From: Prorocentrum cordatum
Taxonomy: Eukaryota; Sar; Dinophyceae; Prorocentrales; Prorocentraceae
DNA length: 64,000 nucleotides
NCBI GenBank assembly: GCA_963575745.1
Contig: CAUYUJ010005780.1
Coordinates: 262,001 to 326,000, forward strand
Direction of reading: 5' to 3'
This document shows positions 46,180 to 55,624 of this stretch, one piece after another. The notes beneath the pieces were generated by a model. That model did not search any database. It was not told the DNA's origin and worked only from the letters and a program-made list of their open reading frames with translations. Both the position numbers and the translations under genes were made by a program. Every line of letters starts with the position of its first letter. Position 1 is the stretch's first letter.

Positions 46180-46990
46180 TGTGCTCGAGGACTGGCCGTG
46201 CGGGGGGAGGTCCTGCCAAAGGACGAACCACTTGTACAGGGAACCGTCTTCCTCAGGCCCTCCAGCCAGCACCTCAGGTGGCCTTGACCAGTTGCGGGAA
46301 GGCGCAGCCGATAGCCGCAAAACAACTGAATACTGGTGGAAGGAGAGGCGCAGGTGGCCAGGCGACACAGACTGCCGAGGACCCAACAAAGCGTTGCCAG
46401 GGGCGTGTCTGGGGGGAAAGGTCGTCGGCGTCGTGCAGCGGGGCGGGCCCGTCGTGGGAAGGCAGAGCCAGCCAAAGGATGAACCACTTGTGCAGGAGTG
46501 TGCCTTACCTGGGCCCACCCGCAGGCGGTGGTCGAAGGGCCCGCCACTGCAGTCGTCGTGAGGGAAGAGGGGGGGGCGCAGCCGATAGCCGCAATCCAAT
46601 TGAAAACAGAGGAGGAGGAGAGCCAGGGGGCGACACAGGCAGTCGAGGACCCAACGTGGCGAAGTCGGAATGTAGCCGAAGGGAAGGTGCCTGCCTGGTG
46701 GGGGGGGGACAGGCCGCCAGAGCAAGGCCACCAGTCGTCGGATGTACTCCGTCGCAGGAGCTGGGGGAACAACCTTCACAGCAGTGGGCCGGGCCCGCCG
46801 TGGGAAGGAGGAGCCTGCCAAAACACGTGCCACTTGCGCAGGGCAGCAACGCCACCGGTGGCGGTTCTCCCGTATGGACCAGAGAACGGGCCGGCGGAGG
46901 GCTGCGTTGTCCTGCGTATGGATGGCTGTCCCGTGGTCTCCCTGCTGCGAGCGAGGCACAGTCAGAGGACGGCTGACGGACGGATAGTCC
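46180..46990 (+). repeat. Tandem repeat, 3 diverged units of about 290 bp
   Basis: GGAGGTCCTGCCAAAGGACG-like, ACCACTTGTACAGGG, GGCGCAGCCGATAGCCGCAA and GTCGAGGACCCAAC-like blocks recur in order from about 46195, 46465 and 46795. Confidence 0.8.
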
Positions 46991-47048
46991 AGAAAGGATG
47001 CTCCGCGGCCTCCGCAGCCCCCGTCGCTTCCGCCGTGACTTCCCGCAC

Positions 47049-47411
47049 CTTTCCTCTGGACAGTGCCACGTGAGCCGGGCGCCACCGACCCAGGTGCAGC
47101 TGCCTCTGCCGGGTCCAGTCGACGTTGATACCCGGCGCGTCGCTGAGGACCCGTACGTCGCACTTGTGGCTGCGGAAGGACTCCAGGAAGAGGTGGTAGG
47201 TTTGCGGGTCGTGCCGTAGCGGGTCGAGCGCGCCCTTGCTGCCGGGCACAGACTGCCGCTTGGCGAAAGCGTGCCAGGTGCCAGTGAACATCGATCCTAG
47301 TGTGACTTGGAGTCGTCGTATCGCTTCGCCGGGCGTCTCCCCGGGGAGGTCCCACTGGATGTTGTTGATTCCTGTTTTGTACAGCTGGGGGTCTTTGGGC
47401 TCTCTGGCCAT
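47049..47411 (-). CDS. Unrecognised protein, 121-codon exon (possible start)
   Basis: Minus-strand exon ending at an AGAGGAAAG/GTGCGG donor. From an in-frame ATG at 47411 it reads MAREPKDPQLYKTGINNIQW, then segments such as GSMFTGTWHAFAKRQSVPGS and TYHLFLESFRSHKCDVRVLS. Roughly 80% of third positions are G or C; the other frames are R/P-rich nonsense. Aromatic and charged residues are spread as in a globular domain, but I recognise no family. The ATG may be the true start or internal, because the frame is open to 47456 and several AG acceptors lie between. It is on the same strand as, and downstream of, the PUF gene, so it may start the next gene in a one-direction cluster. Confidence 0.6.
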
Positions 47412-47589
47412 TGCCGCGGGTCTGGCCTCTGGTGTGGTCGTGCGTCCTGGCCGCAAGTTTCCACCGCAAGGGCCTCGCTGCCCTGGCTGGGGGACTCGCG
47501 ATCTGCTCGCGACAGCTCCAGCTGCGCGCCTGGCAGGACTTTGCGGGGAAATGCAAGCCTCAAGGTTGGCCGCCAGGCTGGCACGGTGC

Positions 47590-47885
47590 GGGGGGAACTG
47601 CTCACAATTGGGAGGCCTGTGCCAGGATGGGAGTTGTGCCCATGTCCTGCAGTAAGAGTGCCCTGCGCAGTACTGGGCGTCTGCGTATAGTGGCCCGGGT
47701 CGTCTGCCTCAGCCTCAGCCTGGGGAGGCTCTCCTTGCCCGGCGCGGGGGGAAAATGGCACAACCTGTGGGTTGTGCCCATGTCCTGCTGTGAGAGTGCC
47801 TTGCGTAGTAGGAGGAGGAGAGGAGGCGGCGCAGCCGATAGCCGCAAGATCTGGTAGATTGAAGGAGGAGAGGGGATCGGCGATG
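47590..47885 (+). repeat. Two-copy direct repeat, about 150 bp apart
   Basis: GTTGTGCCCATGTCCTGC and AGAGTGCCNTGCGNAGTA occur at 47634-47680 and 47774-47812, each preceded by GCGGGGGGAA. Confidence 0.75.
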
Positions 47886-47909
47886 TATCCTCGCGTCTGG
47901 CTCCAGCCC

Positions 47910-48225
47910 CATGACAAACCCAAGACGGCTCTAAAAGATCCTGGGAGGACCCAGGAGAGCCGTAAGACGGCCCTGCGTAGCACCAAAATGCCCCAAACAA
48001 GCCCCCAACACGGCCGCCGACTGCGCCAAACGGCCCACGAACGCCCTGAGGCGACAGGGCCTTTCAGATGGCTGAAGAGGGCACCGGATGTACCCAGAGA
48101 GGTCCCCAAAGGCCAATAAGGATTACCACGGTAGCCCCAATACGGCCCAACAGCTGGAGAGGCACGCAGTCCACAAGCAAAGGCACGGGGCGGCGATGGC
48201 TGCCCGTAGGCGGCTTCGACTAGGA
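47910..48225. repeat. CCAAGA-type array and partial GCCTACGG element (copy 4)
   Basis: CCCAAGACGGCTC-like units (47925-48120) are followed by a shortened relative of the element: GGCCCAACAGCTGGAGAGGC, CAAAGGCACGGGGCGGCG and GCCCGTAGGCGGCTTCGAC. Confidence 0.6.
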
Positions 48226-48257
48226 TGCACAATCATCCCCGGTTGCTATAGCTTTCT

Positions 48258-48258
48258 T

Positions 48259-48296
<38 letters not shown>
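48258..48296 (+). repeat. (CT)n microsatellite
   Basis: Pure TCTC run of about 35 bases. Confidence 0.97.
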
Positions 48297-48297
<1 letters not shown>

Positions 48298-48627
48298 GCA
48301 TAAAGATGTGTGTGTCTGTGCATTTCACATGTCGTTCGCACCTCGATCGCACCACTCCTCATTTGTGAAAACGCACATTGAAAGCTGTACGTATAAATCT
48401 GTAGACACATATACGGTGACCAATTCGGAAACAGCCCCGCCCATGATCAGAAACACCATGTTGCAAATGCAGAAAATTTAGATGCATCGAGCCAGGCGGA
48501 TCCGACACACAGGCTGCCAACACATGCAAGCATGAATTGGACGGCGTGCGCACATCAGTGACTGCGGGAGCGACCAGAGGCCTGGAAGAGTGAGGGGAGG
48601 CGTTGACGAAGGAGGTGACGTCTCGTT

Positions 48628-48726
48628 TTAAGCTGAAAAAGCAAACCAAAGGAATACCTTGCGAGGGGATCGCGCGGCCTCGCTGGCGACGAAGCTGCCG
48701 TAGACGGATCGCTTGAACTTGGAGTC
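48628..48726 (-). CDS. PUF-type RNA-binding protein, candidate last exon
   Basis: Minus-strand exon after a strong TTTGCCCAG acceptor. It reads DSKFKRSVYGSFVASEAARS then PRK. VYGSFVASEAA matches helix 1 of a PUF repeat (compare the YANYVVQ-type helix of the last Pumilio repeat), though the usual second base-contact residue is replaced by Ser. There are two possible ends. A GTATTC donor after 48658 would make a 69 bp exon, phase 0. Alternatively the frame reads on through VFLWFAFSA to a TAA at 48630-48628. The phase-0 start fits the phase-0 end of the exon at 50069. Confidence 0.65.
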   Translation of the reverse strand, partial: DSKFKRSVYGSFVASEAARSPRKVFLWFAFSA

Positions 48727-50068
48727 CTGGGCAAATCTCCACGAACGGATAAACTTTTCCACTTCTCCCTTTGGGGAGGGGTCTGCCTCTCCCCATATGC
48801 CCCCTCCCGTGGGTCTGGGCGCTTCCCTCCGCGAGCGATCCGAGCGTCCGAGAGGGCCCCTGGTGGCGCCGAGACTCCCCCAGAGAAACCACGCTGGCCT
48901 CCAAGATGGCAGAACGTAGTCCAAACTGCCACAAGATGGCTTCCACCATGATTCCAAACGCGCCACAAGAAGGCTCGAGGTGGCCACGAAGCTTATTACG
49001 GCTGCCCCCGGATGGGCAACACTCTTCAACAGCAAATGTGTCGTTGTCTTCCTGTTCTGCAATACCGTCATGTTGGCTATGACGAGCTTCTCAGGCCACA
49101 AGATGGCTCGGGAATAGCACCATTGCGAAAGTCTTGAACGCCCGAGGGGCAAGACGTTCGCCCGACCAACGAAAATTGGGGTTCTGCGCTGCTATTGCTC
49201 TCCCGCGTACAGGTCTGCATATTCTACCGCGGGCCGCAAGGTCTTTCGGCTCGGGCCGGAGGGTGCCGCATTGAGTGCATATGTGTGTTCATTGTGCAGG
49301 CGGCCGGGATCGAAAGTGCGAGTGGGGCGCCCTGGATGCCCAGGATTGCTGGCAAGGCAGACAGTGGACACCCGAGAGCAGAAGACGGCACCCACAGCAG
49401 GTGACTCACTTCTTGCGTGCACGAGCCCTGGCTCTCGCCAGTCTCAGGGAGGCGTAAGACCCGGGCACAGGGAACTCGGAAATCCCCGACGAGATCGTCA
49501 AAAAAATGACGGTGGCCGAGCGTGCATTTTGACGAGGCCTCCCGCTGCAGACATCCCACGAAACTCCTACTCGTCAAAATCCGAGTCGCGGTCGTCAAAA
49601 AAACGATGGCGAACCCGAGTCCTGGCAAACCTGGGTCTTACGCTCCCCCGACAGTCAGCTCCAACATTTCGGTGTGAACTCGTCTTCCCCGAGGCGCGCC
49701 TGCCTCTCTCAGTCGTGCTCTGCCCCTGCCCTCCTATTCTGCACGGATATCGCCTCGCCCCTCCTGCCTTCTCCGAAGAGAAGCCTCGACGGCGCTCTCT
49801 CGAAAGCGCAGCGTCGGTGGCAACTCCTGGAAGCATCTCATACCATGTTGTTGGCTCTTGCGAATCGACGCGAGTCGACGCTGACCGACGCGAATCGAAG
49901 CTAAGCCGACGCTTATCGGCGCTGACGCACTTGAAAGACGGAGCTACGGGGGGATACAAGGCTCCCACGCTCTGCTATCGAAAACGACGGAGCAACAACA
50001 AGAGAGCCGACCACTCCCATCTGCTCCGTCCCTGGGTGATCCCCATGGAGGCAGGAGCGGGCACGAGC
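48727..50068 (-). other. PUF gene intron (GC-AG)
   Basis: Starts GCTCGTGCC on the minus strand and ends TTTGCCCAG. Otherwise unique sequence with no element recognised. A long plus-strand frame (49271-50551) crosses it and a real exon, so it is a shadow. Confidence 0.6.
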
Positions 50069-50140
50069 CTTCGCTTCCACCTCGAGGACCTTGCTCACCA
50101 AGCGGCGCCGGTCGGTGACGGAGCAGTGCTTCATGGCGTG
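50069..50140 (-). CDS. PUF-type RNA-binding protein, exon
   Basis: 24 codons reading HAMKHCSVTDRRRLVSKVLE then VEAK. This is the end of helix 1 and all of helix 2 of a PUF repeat; DRRRLVSKVL matches the DR..LVDEVL pattern of the seventh Pumilio repeat. The acceptor is GCCCGGGCAG and the donor is AAG/GC. Both ends are phase 0, so it joins in frame to KYASHVVQ upstream and DSKFKRS downstream. PUF proteins bind sequence motifs in mRNA 3' untranslated regions in the cytoplasm and control translation and decay. Confidence 0.8.
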
Positions 50141-50728
50141 CTGCCCGGGCCGCGACAAGGCAATGCAACGACGGCTGCCGCGGCCGCAGCTACCGTCTGC
50201 CTGCTTGCCACCCTCCCGCCCGCCCCGTGTTCTGTCCTCCTTTCAACTGCATTGTGTGGTGGCACGACAGCGGCCAAGACAGCGGGGCTCGGCCAGTGGA
50301 GAGGTGCCGTTGGCAAACTGCCCGGCCTCCTTTGCGCAGCCTCGCGAACGCCTCAGGGACTGAATCAGACGATACGCTTCAAGGACAATGGGGCGTCCTA
50401 CCATTCCGACCAGCATACTGACTATGATGAACAGCATATTTTGTTTGCCACCGCTGCCATAGGGTTCACGTGGGAATATTCCGTCGATAACTTTGGAGTC
50501 GTTGCTCGATCCTGGCAGAAATTGTCCGAATGTCGCCGCCGCGAGACATAACCTCTGCAAGCCCATCGGAACATCTACGAATCCAACGGCCCGCATGCAG
50601 TCTCGGAACGTGCCTCCGCATCCACAGCCCTGACAGCGGTCATGTACACACACATATATATATGTATACTGATATACACGTATATCCTCGTCCGCGTTCG
50701 CCTGCCCCCCCAGACCGCAAGAGCGAGC
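50141..50728 (-). other. PUF gene intron (GC-AG), 588 bp
   Basis: Starts GCTCGCTCTTGCGG after GTCCAG and ends GCCCGGGCAG. CAG occurs at both edges, as a short target duplication would give, but I see no inverted ends. Confidence 0.65.
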
Positions 50729-50807
50729 CTGGACAACGTGGCTGGCATACTTGTTCTCTGCGAGCTTGGCGAAGCTCTTGTCCTCCTCGCGGGGACGCCC
50801 GAACTGG
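50729..50807 (-). CDS. PUF-type RNA-binding protein, exon
   Basis: 26 codons plus one base: QFGRPREEDKSFAKLAENKY then ASHVVQ. GRPREEDKS matches the HGRPEDKS link after the sixth human Pumilio repeat, and NKYASHVVQ matches the HKFASNVVE base-contact helix of the seventh. The acceptor is GGACGGCCAG and the donor is CAG/GC. The single leading base completes a codon begun at 54864 (join ILDQFGRPREED). The contact residues here are S-H-Q rather than S-N-E. Confidence 0.8.
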
Positions 50808-51129
50808 CTGGCCGTCCAGGCGATGAAGGAGAGATGGGTCTGATGCACGAGGCCGTGGCCCTCGCGGCACCACATGGCCCTGACGCGGCGCACCTCGTAG
50901 AGAGGAGGGTTCTTTGCGCGCAACCCTTCGCGGGAAATTCGCACGCGAATGCACGTGCCATAGACCCCGTTTTCTGAGTCGCCCATCTGTTGGTCACCAT
51001 GCCGTCCCAAGCCCCCCTCTCCCCTCACACCTTATCCCTCCGTCCTGGCCTGGCATGGGCAGCGCGAGCCTCTTTCGCGCCCGACCCTCCCAACCCCTCC
51101 TGCTGCTGCTCATCCTCCTGACACCTTCT

Positions 51130-51190
51130 CCACCTCCCTCTCCTGACACCTCCTCCTCTTCCTCCTCCTCCTCCTCCTCCTCCTCCTCAT
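51130..51190 (+). repeat. (TCC)n run
   Basis: CTCCTCC units near 51145-51188, inside a PUF intron. Confidence 0.95.
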
Positions 51191-51559
51191 CGCGAGGCGG
51201 GGGTATATCTATATCCACCGCCCGTGGAATCGACGTCATTGGACCCCAGCGGGCGGTGCTTCTGGAAAAATTTGGGCCCCAGGGGGCCCGAAGACATAAA
51301 TGCCCACCGCCTCTCGAGGTCTTCGAAGGTCGATCCTCCAGGCGGTGGTTGTATGGATCCCTGTATGGATCCCCGCATCGGACTCATGGGGAGACCACTC
51401 CAAAATCCGATGTCTGGACTTTTCCCATCCAAGGTCCCCAGAAGTCTCGACCCTCTTTCCCCAGGGCCGGTGTTTGGATCCCGGGGCCCGGCGACGGCCT
51501 TCAGAGGACGAAAAAAGGCGAAACAGCTCCGTCCTGATCTTTTTAATACGTTGGATCTC

Positions 51560-51650
51560 TGGGATCGTCGACAGCCCTGCCAGAACGCCCCCCATGCGGT
51601 TCTCTGAAGCCTGGCCTTGCCACGCCGTGTCTGCACCCCGTAGAAAGCCC
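51560..51650 (+). repeat. Direct repeat flanking a palindromic element, left copy
   Basis: ATCGTCGACAGCCCTGCCAG, then AACGCCCCCCATGCGGTTCT. A match lies at 52018-52085. Confidence 0.75.
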
Positions 51651-51664
51651 GACACGGGCACGGA

Positions 51665-51800
51665 CAAAAAATACATACGATTACCAACAACTGATCTTGT
51701 CCAAAACCGACAGCGGCCGCTGTTGGACAGCGGCCGTGGCAACGCCGACAGCGAATCACGCTAAGAATGAACCAAAACTGCTGTCGGCCTTCGCACTCAT
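51665..51800 (+). repeat. Dispersed repeat, copy 2 of 2
   Basis: CAACAACTGATCTTGTCC, GCGGCCGCTGTTGGACAG, AACGCCGACAGCGAATC and CTGCTGTCGGCCTTCGCACT. Collinear with 11795-11955. Confidence 0.6.
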
Positions 51801-51807
51801 TCTTTCC

Positions 51808-52002
51808 GTACGGCAGGTTCGTGTCGTGTCGACCCTGGTGTTGGTTCTTGACACCGCGGGGATCGTTCAACCTTGAACGATCGGGCTTTTCCGAAACGTC
51901 CAAGTCGTTCCACATCGAACGATTCTGGGCCGCCCGCGGCGTTCAACGTTGAACGCCGCTGGCGGGGTCGCCGCCGGTCGACACGACGCGAACCTGCCGT
52001 AC
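51808..52002. mobile_element. 195 bp element with 27 bp inverted ends and nested palindromes
   Basis: Ends 51808-51834 and 51976-52002 are inverted repeats with one mismatch (GTACGGCAGGTTCG start). Inside, 51861-51882 is an inverted repeat with 10-base arms and 51936-51959 is a perfect 24-base palindrome, both built around TTCAAC/GTTGAA. No coding sequence. It looks like a non-autonomous DNA element inside a PUF intron. Confidence 0.85.
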
Positions 52003-52017
52003 CCTCTTCGGTCGTAC

Positions 52018-52085
52018 CAATCGTCGGCAGCCCTGCCACAACGCTCCCCGGGCGGTTCTCCGCGTCCGCACCCCCTCCCTGAACC
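52018..52085 (+). repeat. Direct repeat flanking a palindromic element, right copy
   Basis: ATCGTCGGCAGCCCTGCCAC and GGGCGGTTCTCCGCGTCCGC. Matches 51560-51650. Confidence 0.75.
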
Positions 52086-52394
52086 TCGAGGCGCGCTGCT
52101 GGGGTGGGGGGGGGGGTCGGTTCGCCTCCCCGACCAGCACCGCGGCGATGCGGGACCTGTGCTCGCTCGGCCCGTGTTCCTCGGGAGGGGGGCAGCGATG
52201 GTAAAGCGGACCAGGGAAACGCCAATCAATTCACACGAATGCCAAGATTCCATATACGTTGTATTTTTGTTACTGGGGGTTCATCGTCCCCTGCATTCCC
52301 ATAGGCCAATGTATTACATGGTTCTCCTGGAAATGAATTGTATCTGTATTTGCGCAGGTTTTCCCTCCAGCGATAAAAACACAACAAATGGCAA

Positions 52395-52545
52395 ATGGCA
52401 CACATAGAATTTCTCGCAGATCCGCGCGGACTTCTTGAATCGGCGCTGGACACCCCCGCCCTGGCGCGCGGAGCGCGCCAGGGGCGGCTCCAAAGGCGCC
52501 GCACTGGGGTCCTAGCGCCGATCAGTAACATCCCGAACATCCAAA
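52395..52545. repeat. GGCGCC foldback element, copy 5
   Basis: GATCCGCGCGGACTTCTTGA, ATCGGCGCTGGACACCC, CTGGCGCGCGGAGCGCGCCA and GGCGGCTCCAAAGGCGCCGC. The right arm is decayed. Confidence 0.8.
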
Positions 52546-52620
52546 ATATATTGATGCGGTACCTTGTTCTTCAAAACAGGGGGCAGCAAGACCGCCCAAG
52601 CCAGAGGAGTCACTCTGAAC

Positions 52621-53400
52621 CCCCTTAACAAGGACTTCTGATGAACCAAGACACTGGCGCACCCAAAAAACTGCAGACGTGTGTCGAAGCATGTTCCGTT
52701 TCTTTTTCTCTCCAGGGGATTTTCAAAGTCCTGGTTGGTTGGCAATGTCCTGGTTGAGGGGGCCCTGAGTCACCTTGGCGCCCTTCACGCCAGCTGCAGA
52801 GAATTCGCTGGCCCGAAACACCAGCGGCGTGCTTGGACGCAGCGAAGGATCTGGACGCTGTCGGAATGTCTACCTTTTGCGTGCCATAACCTTCACAATG
52901 CTTGTCAATGGGATCATCCGCAAACGTGTCTCTGGAACTTCGGGGCGTACCAAAATGCCAATGACCTGTCTGGTGGTTACTGCTTCCGGGGGCGAACCCC
53001 ATCCCCATGCCCGCCCTCACTGAATAACGTGCCCCTACCATCTGCTGTGGATCGCCCTTCACGACATGAAAGCCGCACCGACAAAACTGCCTTGGGACGA
53101 GTATATGATAGCTTCCGCGCTTATTCGTCCAGCGAGCCGAGGCGTGAATATCGCCAACCAAATCGCGCTGTCACTTAAACGCGTGAAACAAAATGAACAG
53201 ATACATGAACATTCAACGAGTCCAGACCGCAGTGAGCCCTCGAAGCGCAACATTAATAGACAAAGCGACCCTGTCGACCCAGTCCGAGACCAGTGGCAGA
53301 AGCGAGCGAAGTCAAGAGAATGAGCGGCGGACAGGGGGGAAGACAAATAACACGAAAAACAAACAAGCGTAACTCCCATAACAAACCAGCTGTCGTTTAC
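52621..53400. other. Unique, less GC-rich block inside a PUF intron
   Basis: Varied frames on both strands (for example 53066-53323 plus and 52681-53178 plus) suggest a decayed mobile-element gene. I see no reverse transcriptase, integrase or transposase motif. Confidence 0.3.
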
Positions 53401-53404
53401 TATG

Positions 53405-53560
53405 GAGGAAGAAAAATATAAACATCAACTTTTGAGGGTCCTCCGCGCCAGGGGCGGCGCCGGAGGCCCTGCCAGGGGGCTCCAGCGCCGATTTGAGAAA
53501 TCCGCGCGGACCTCCGAGTTGTTATGCGTGTGTCATTGTTTGCCCTCCGAATCAGACAAC
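53405..53560. repeat. GGCGCC foldback element, copy 6
   Basis: Starts ATAAACATCAACTTTTGAGG, core GGGGCGGCGCCGGAGG, right arm AAATCCGCGCGGACCTCCGA, flank TGTCATTGTTTGCCCTCCGA. The left arm is shortened. Confidence 0.85.
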
Positions 53561-53756
53561 GGTCGTTTGCGAAGAAGGGCATTGTCGCGTTTGCGTTCCC
53601 CTCCCTGTGGCCCAGGGGACGAGGGGTGCGGGGCAAGGGGGGGCCACGGGGGACCCTTGCTTGGCCCGTCGCCTCGGCGCCCATCGGTGGCGCCTGTCTG
53701 GGCTGCCCTGGAACGCACGGCCTGCGGCGGGCTTGTGAGCTCAGCGAAACAGAGAA

Positions 53757-53945
53757 CGGCATAAACATGAACTTTCGGAGCTCGGGGCGGACTCCTCGGA
53801 TCGGCGCTGGGGCACCCTGGCGGCGCCTCCAGCGCCGCCCCTAGCGCGCTCCGCGCGACGGAGAGGGAGATCCAGCGCCGATCCGAAAGATCCGCGCGCG
53901 GACCTCCGAGTTGTTCTGGTTATGTATGTCATTGCTTGCTCCCCG
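53757..53945. repeat. GGCGCC foldback element, copy 7
   Basis: Starts GGCATAAACATGAACTTTCG, core GGCGGCGCCTCCAGCGCCGC, right arm ATCCGCGCGCGGACCTCCGA, flank TGTATGTCATTGCTTGCTCC. It lies only about 200 bp from copy 6. Confidence 0.9.
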
Positions 53946-54214
53946 ACGATCCAGCTGTACGTATGCGGAGTGAGCAGGCAAGGCCATGCATACAGACAGA
54001 CGCGCGGGAAGATCGGCAAGGAAACCAGCGGCTCCTGCTGGGCATCATCATCGAACATTCGCAGTGCCTATGTCTGGGAGCGCGCTCATGCAATTCCATC
54101 GACTGGTTTCGCCCGCTACTACCGTATATTCTGTGGGCAACGCCATGGGACATGAATCGAGAGGGCCCTGCTCGTGAGAAACTTCCTGCCGGCAATGCTA
54201 GCAACGTGATGTGC

Positions 54215-54725
54215 ACTGTGAACGGGCCACAACGCTTGGAATGATATTCCTTGCAGCAATGCTGTCAGCGCCAGCTCGGGGAGCGACACAGCACGGGTGG
54301 AGTGAGCTTCCTGCTAACGCTGTGTGCGCCCGTCGCGGGCGGGCACGTTCGGGTGATCTTCCTGGCAGCAATGCTGAGCGTAATGCGCGCCAGGAACAGG
54401 CTGGCACGCTCGGAATGAGCTTCCTGTTGGCAGCGCTGCAAGCGCGATGTGCACGGGGAGCGAGCCAACACGCTCCGAGGGAGCTTCGTGGCCACTGGCC
54501 CCAGCAACGTTATGTGCGCTGGGGGGGAGCTGGCACGGTTAGGAGTAAGCCTCGTGGCAGACGCGCTCGCTGCGCGAAACTCACCGTGAGCGAGTGGGCA
54601 AGCTCGGAATGAACTTCCTCGCAGACAACGCTGGCAACGCGATGCGCGGCAACCGCAAGCGGGCACGCTCGCAGTTAGCTTCCTTGCAGCAACGCTGGCG
54701 GCGCGAAGGGCAACGGAAGCGAGCT
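54215..54725 (+). repeat. Minisatellite, 8 units of about 62 bp
   Basis: GGGCACGCTCGGAATGAGCT, TCCTGNNGGCAGCGCTG and GCGCGATGTGCNCGGG-type blocks recur. It ends about 140 bp before a PUF exon on its intron side. Confidence 0.9.
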
Positions 54726-54863
54726 GGCGCGCACGCGAGGCAAGCAGGAAAGAGCGCTGTCCCAGGGCACACGCGATGCGGGAGCTGCCGAAGCAGCCAT
54801 CAAGAAAACCATCCAAGGAGATCCCGCCGGGGACAAAGGTTCGGCTTGCTCCCACCCCTGGGC

Positions 54864-54913
54864 TCCAAGATGCACTGCACCACAAAGTTGCCGAAGCGGG
54901 AGATCATCAATGC
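54864..54913 (-). CDS. PUF-type RNA-binding protein, exon
   Basis: 16 codons plus two bases: ALMISRFGNFVVQCIL. FGNFVVQCILE is the classic base-contact helix of a PUF repeat (N-F-Q, the uracil-type code, as in the sixth Pumilio repeat). The acceptor is GAAGCGAG and the donor is a GC after TTGGA. The start is phase 0, matching the end of the exon at 58572. The two trailing bases are completed by C at 50807. Confidence 0.82.
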
Positions 54914-55034
54914 CTCGCTTCGGGACGACCGCAGGTCGAAGGCAGAGTGCAGGGCTCGAGGGAGGAGTGCTAAAGGATGGCGGGGGGGCGCGAGCGAACA
55001 CTTGCTTGTGGGGGTACACTCCGACATTCCCTCC

Positions 55035-55420
55035 TTCTGCTGCCACCGCCTCCTCCTCCTCCTCCTCCTCATCATCATCATCATTCTCCTCCTCGTCACC
55101 CTCCACCTCCTCGACTTCCTCTTCGGCCTCATCATCTCCTCAGTCTCTTATCCGTATCCTACTCCTATTCCTCCTCCTTTTGCTATTCAGCGTCCTGCTC
55201 CTTCTCATCACCTATCCTGCTCCTCCACCTCCCCATCCCCTTATCCTCCTCCTCCTCCTCCTCTTCCTCCTCGTCCTCCTCCTCCTCCTCCTCCTCATCC
55301 TCCTTCTCGCCCACCTACTACTTTTCATCCCCTGCCCCTACATCTGCCGCACTGTCCTTCTCCTCCTGCATTCTCGATCGTTATGTTTCTCGTCCTTGGA
55401 CTCTGTATCTGATCATTCCG
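55035..55420 (+). repeat. (TCC)n-rich tract
   Basis: CCTCCTCC and CTCATCATC runs. The plus-strand L/S/P-rich frames here are artefacts. Confidence 0.95.
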
Positions 55421-55624
55421 CCAGTCCGCCCCTCCTTGTCCTTCTGCTGAATCTGTTCGGAGGCCTCCTGCTGATTCCTGTCGGCCACGCGCGTGCAAAC
55501 TGGCTGTACCTGTCACTGGCCCAGCCCGCTTGCGCAGACAAGTCACTCTGAGCTGATGGGCTGGGGAGCAGCAGGACCGGCGCTGATCACCCAGATCCCC
55601 CCCGGGCGCCCCTGCCTCGTGCAC

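Larger units (their letters stand above)
50808..54863 (-). other. PUF gene intron (GC-AG), about 4.1 kb
   Basis: Starts GCCCAGGGGTGGG and ends ACGGCCAG. It contains three GGCGCC foldback elements, a palindrome-rich inverted-repeat element, a (TCC)n run and a minisatellite. One further small exon could be hidden, because the PUF repeat encoded around this junction is shorter than the usual 36 residues. Confidence 0.55.

Noticed and set aside
49271-50551. 426-codon plus-strand frame
   Set aside because: It overlaps the PUF exon at 50069-50140 on the other strand. The PUF homology and splice phases make the minus strand the real one.
50730-50954. Longer version of the PUF exon, extending upstream through RAMWCREGHGLVHQTHLSFI
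   Set aside because: The frame is open, but an acceptor (CTCCTTCATC...GGCCAG) at 50808 gives the phase and the repeat spacing expected for PUF. The extension matches nothing in PUF repeats.
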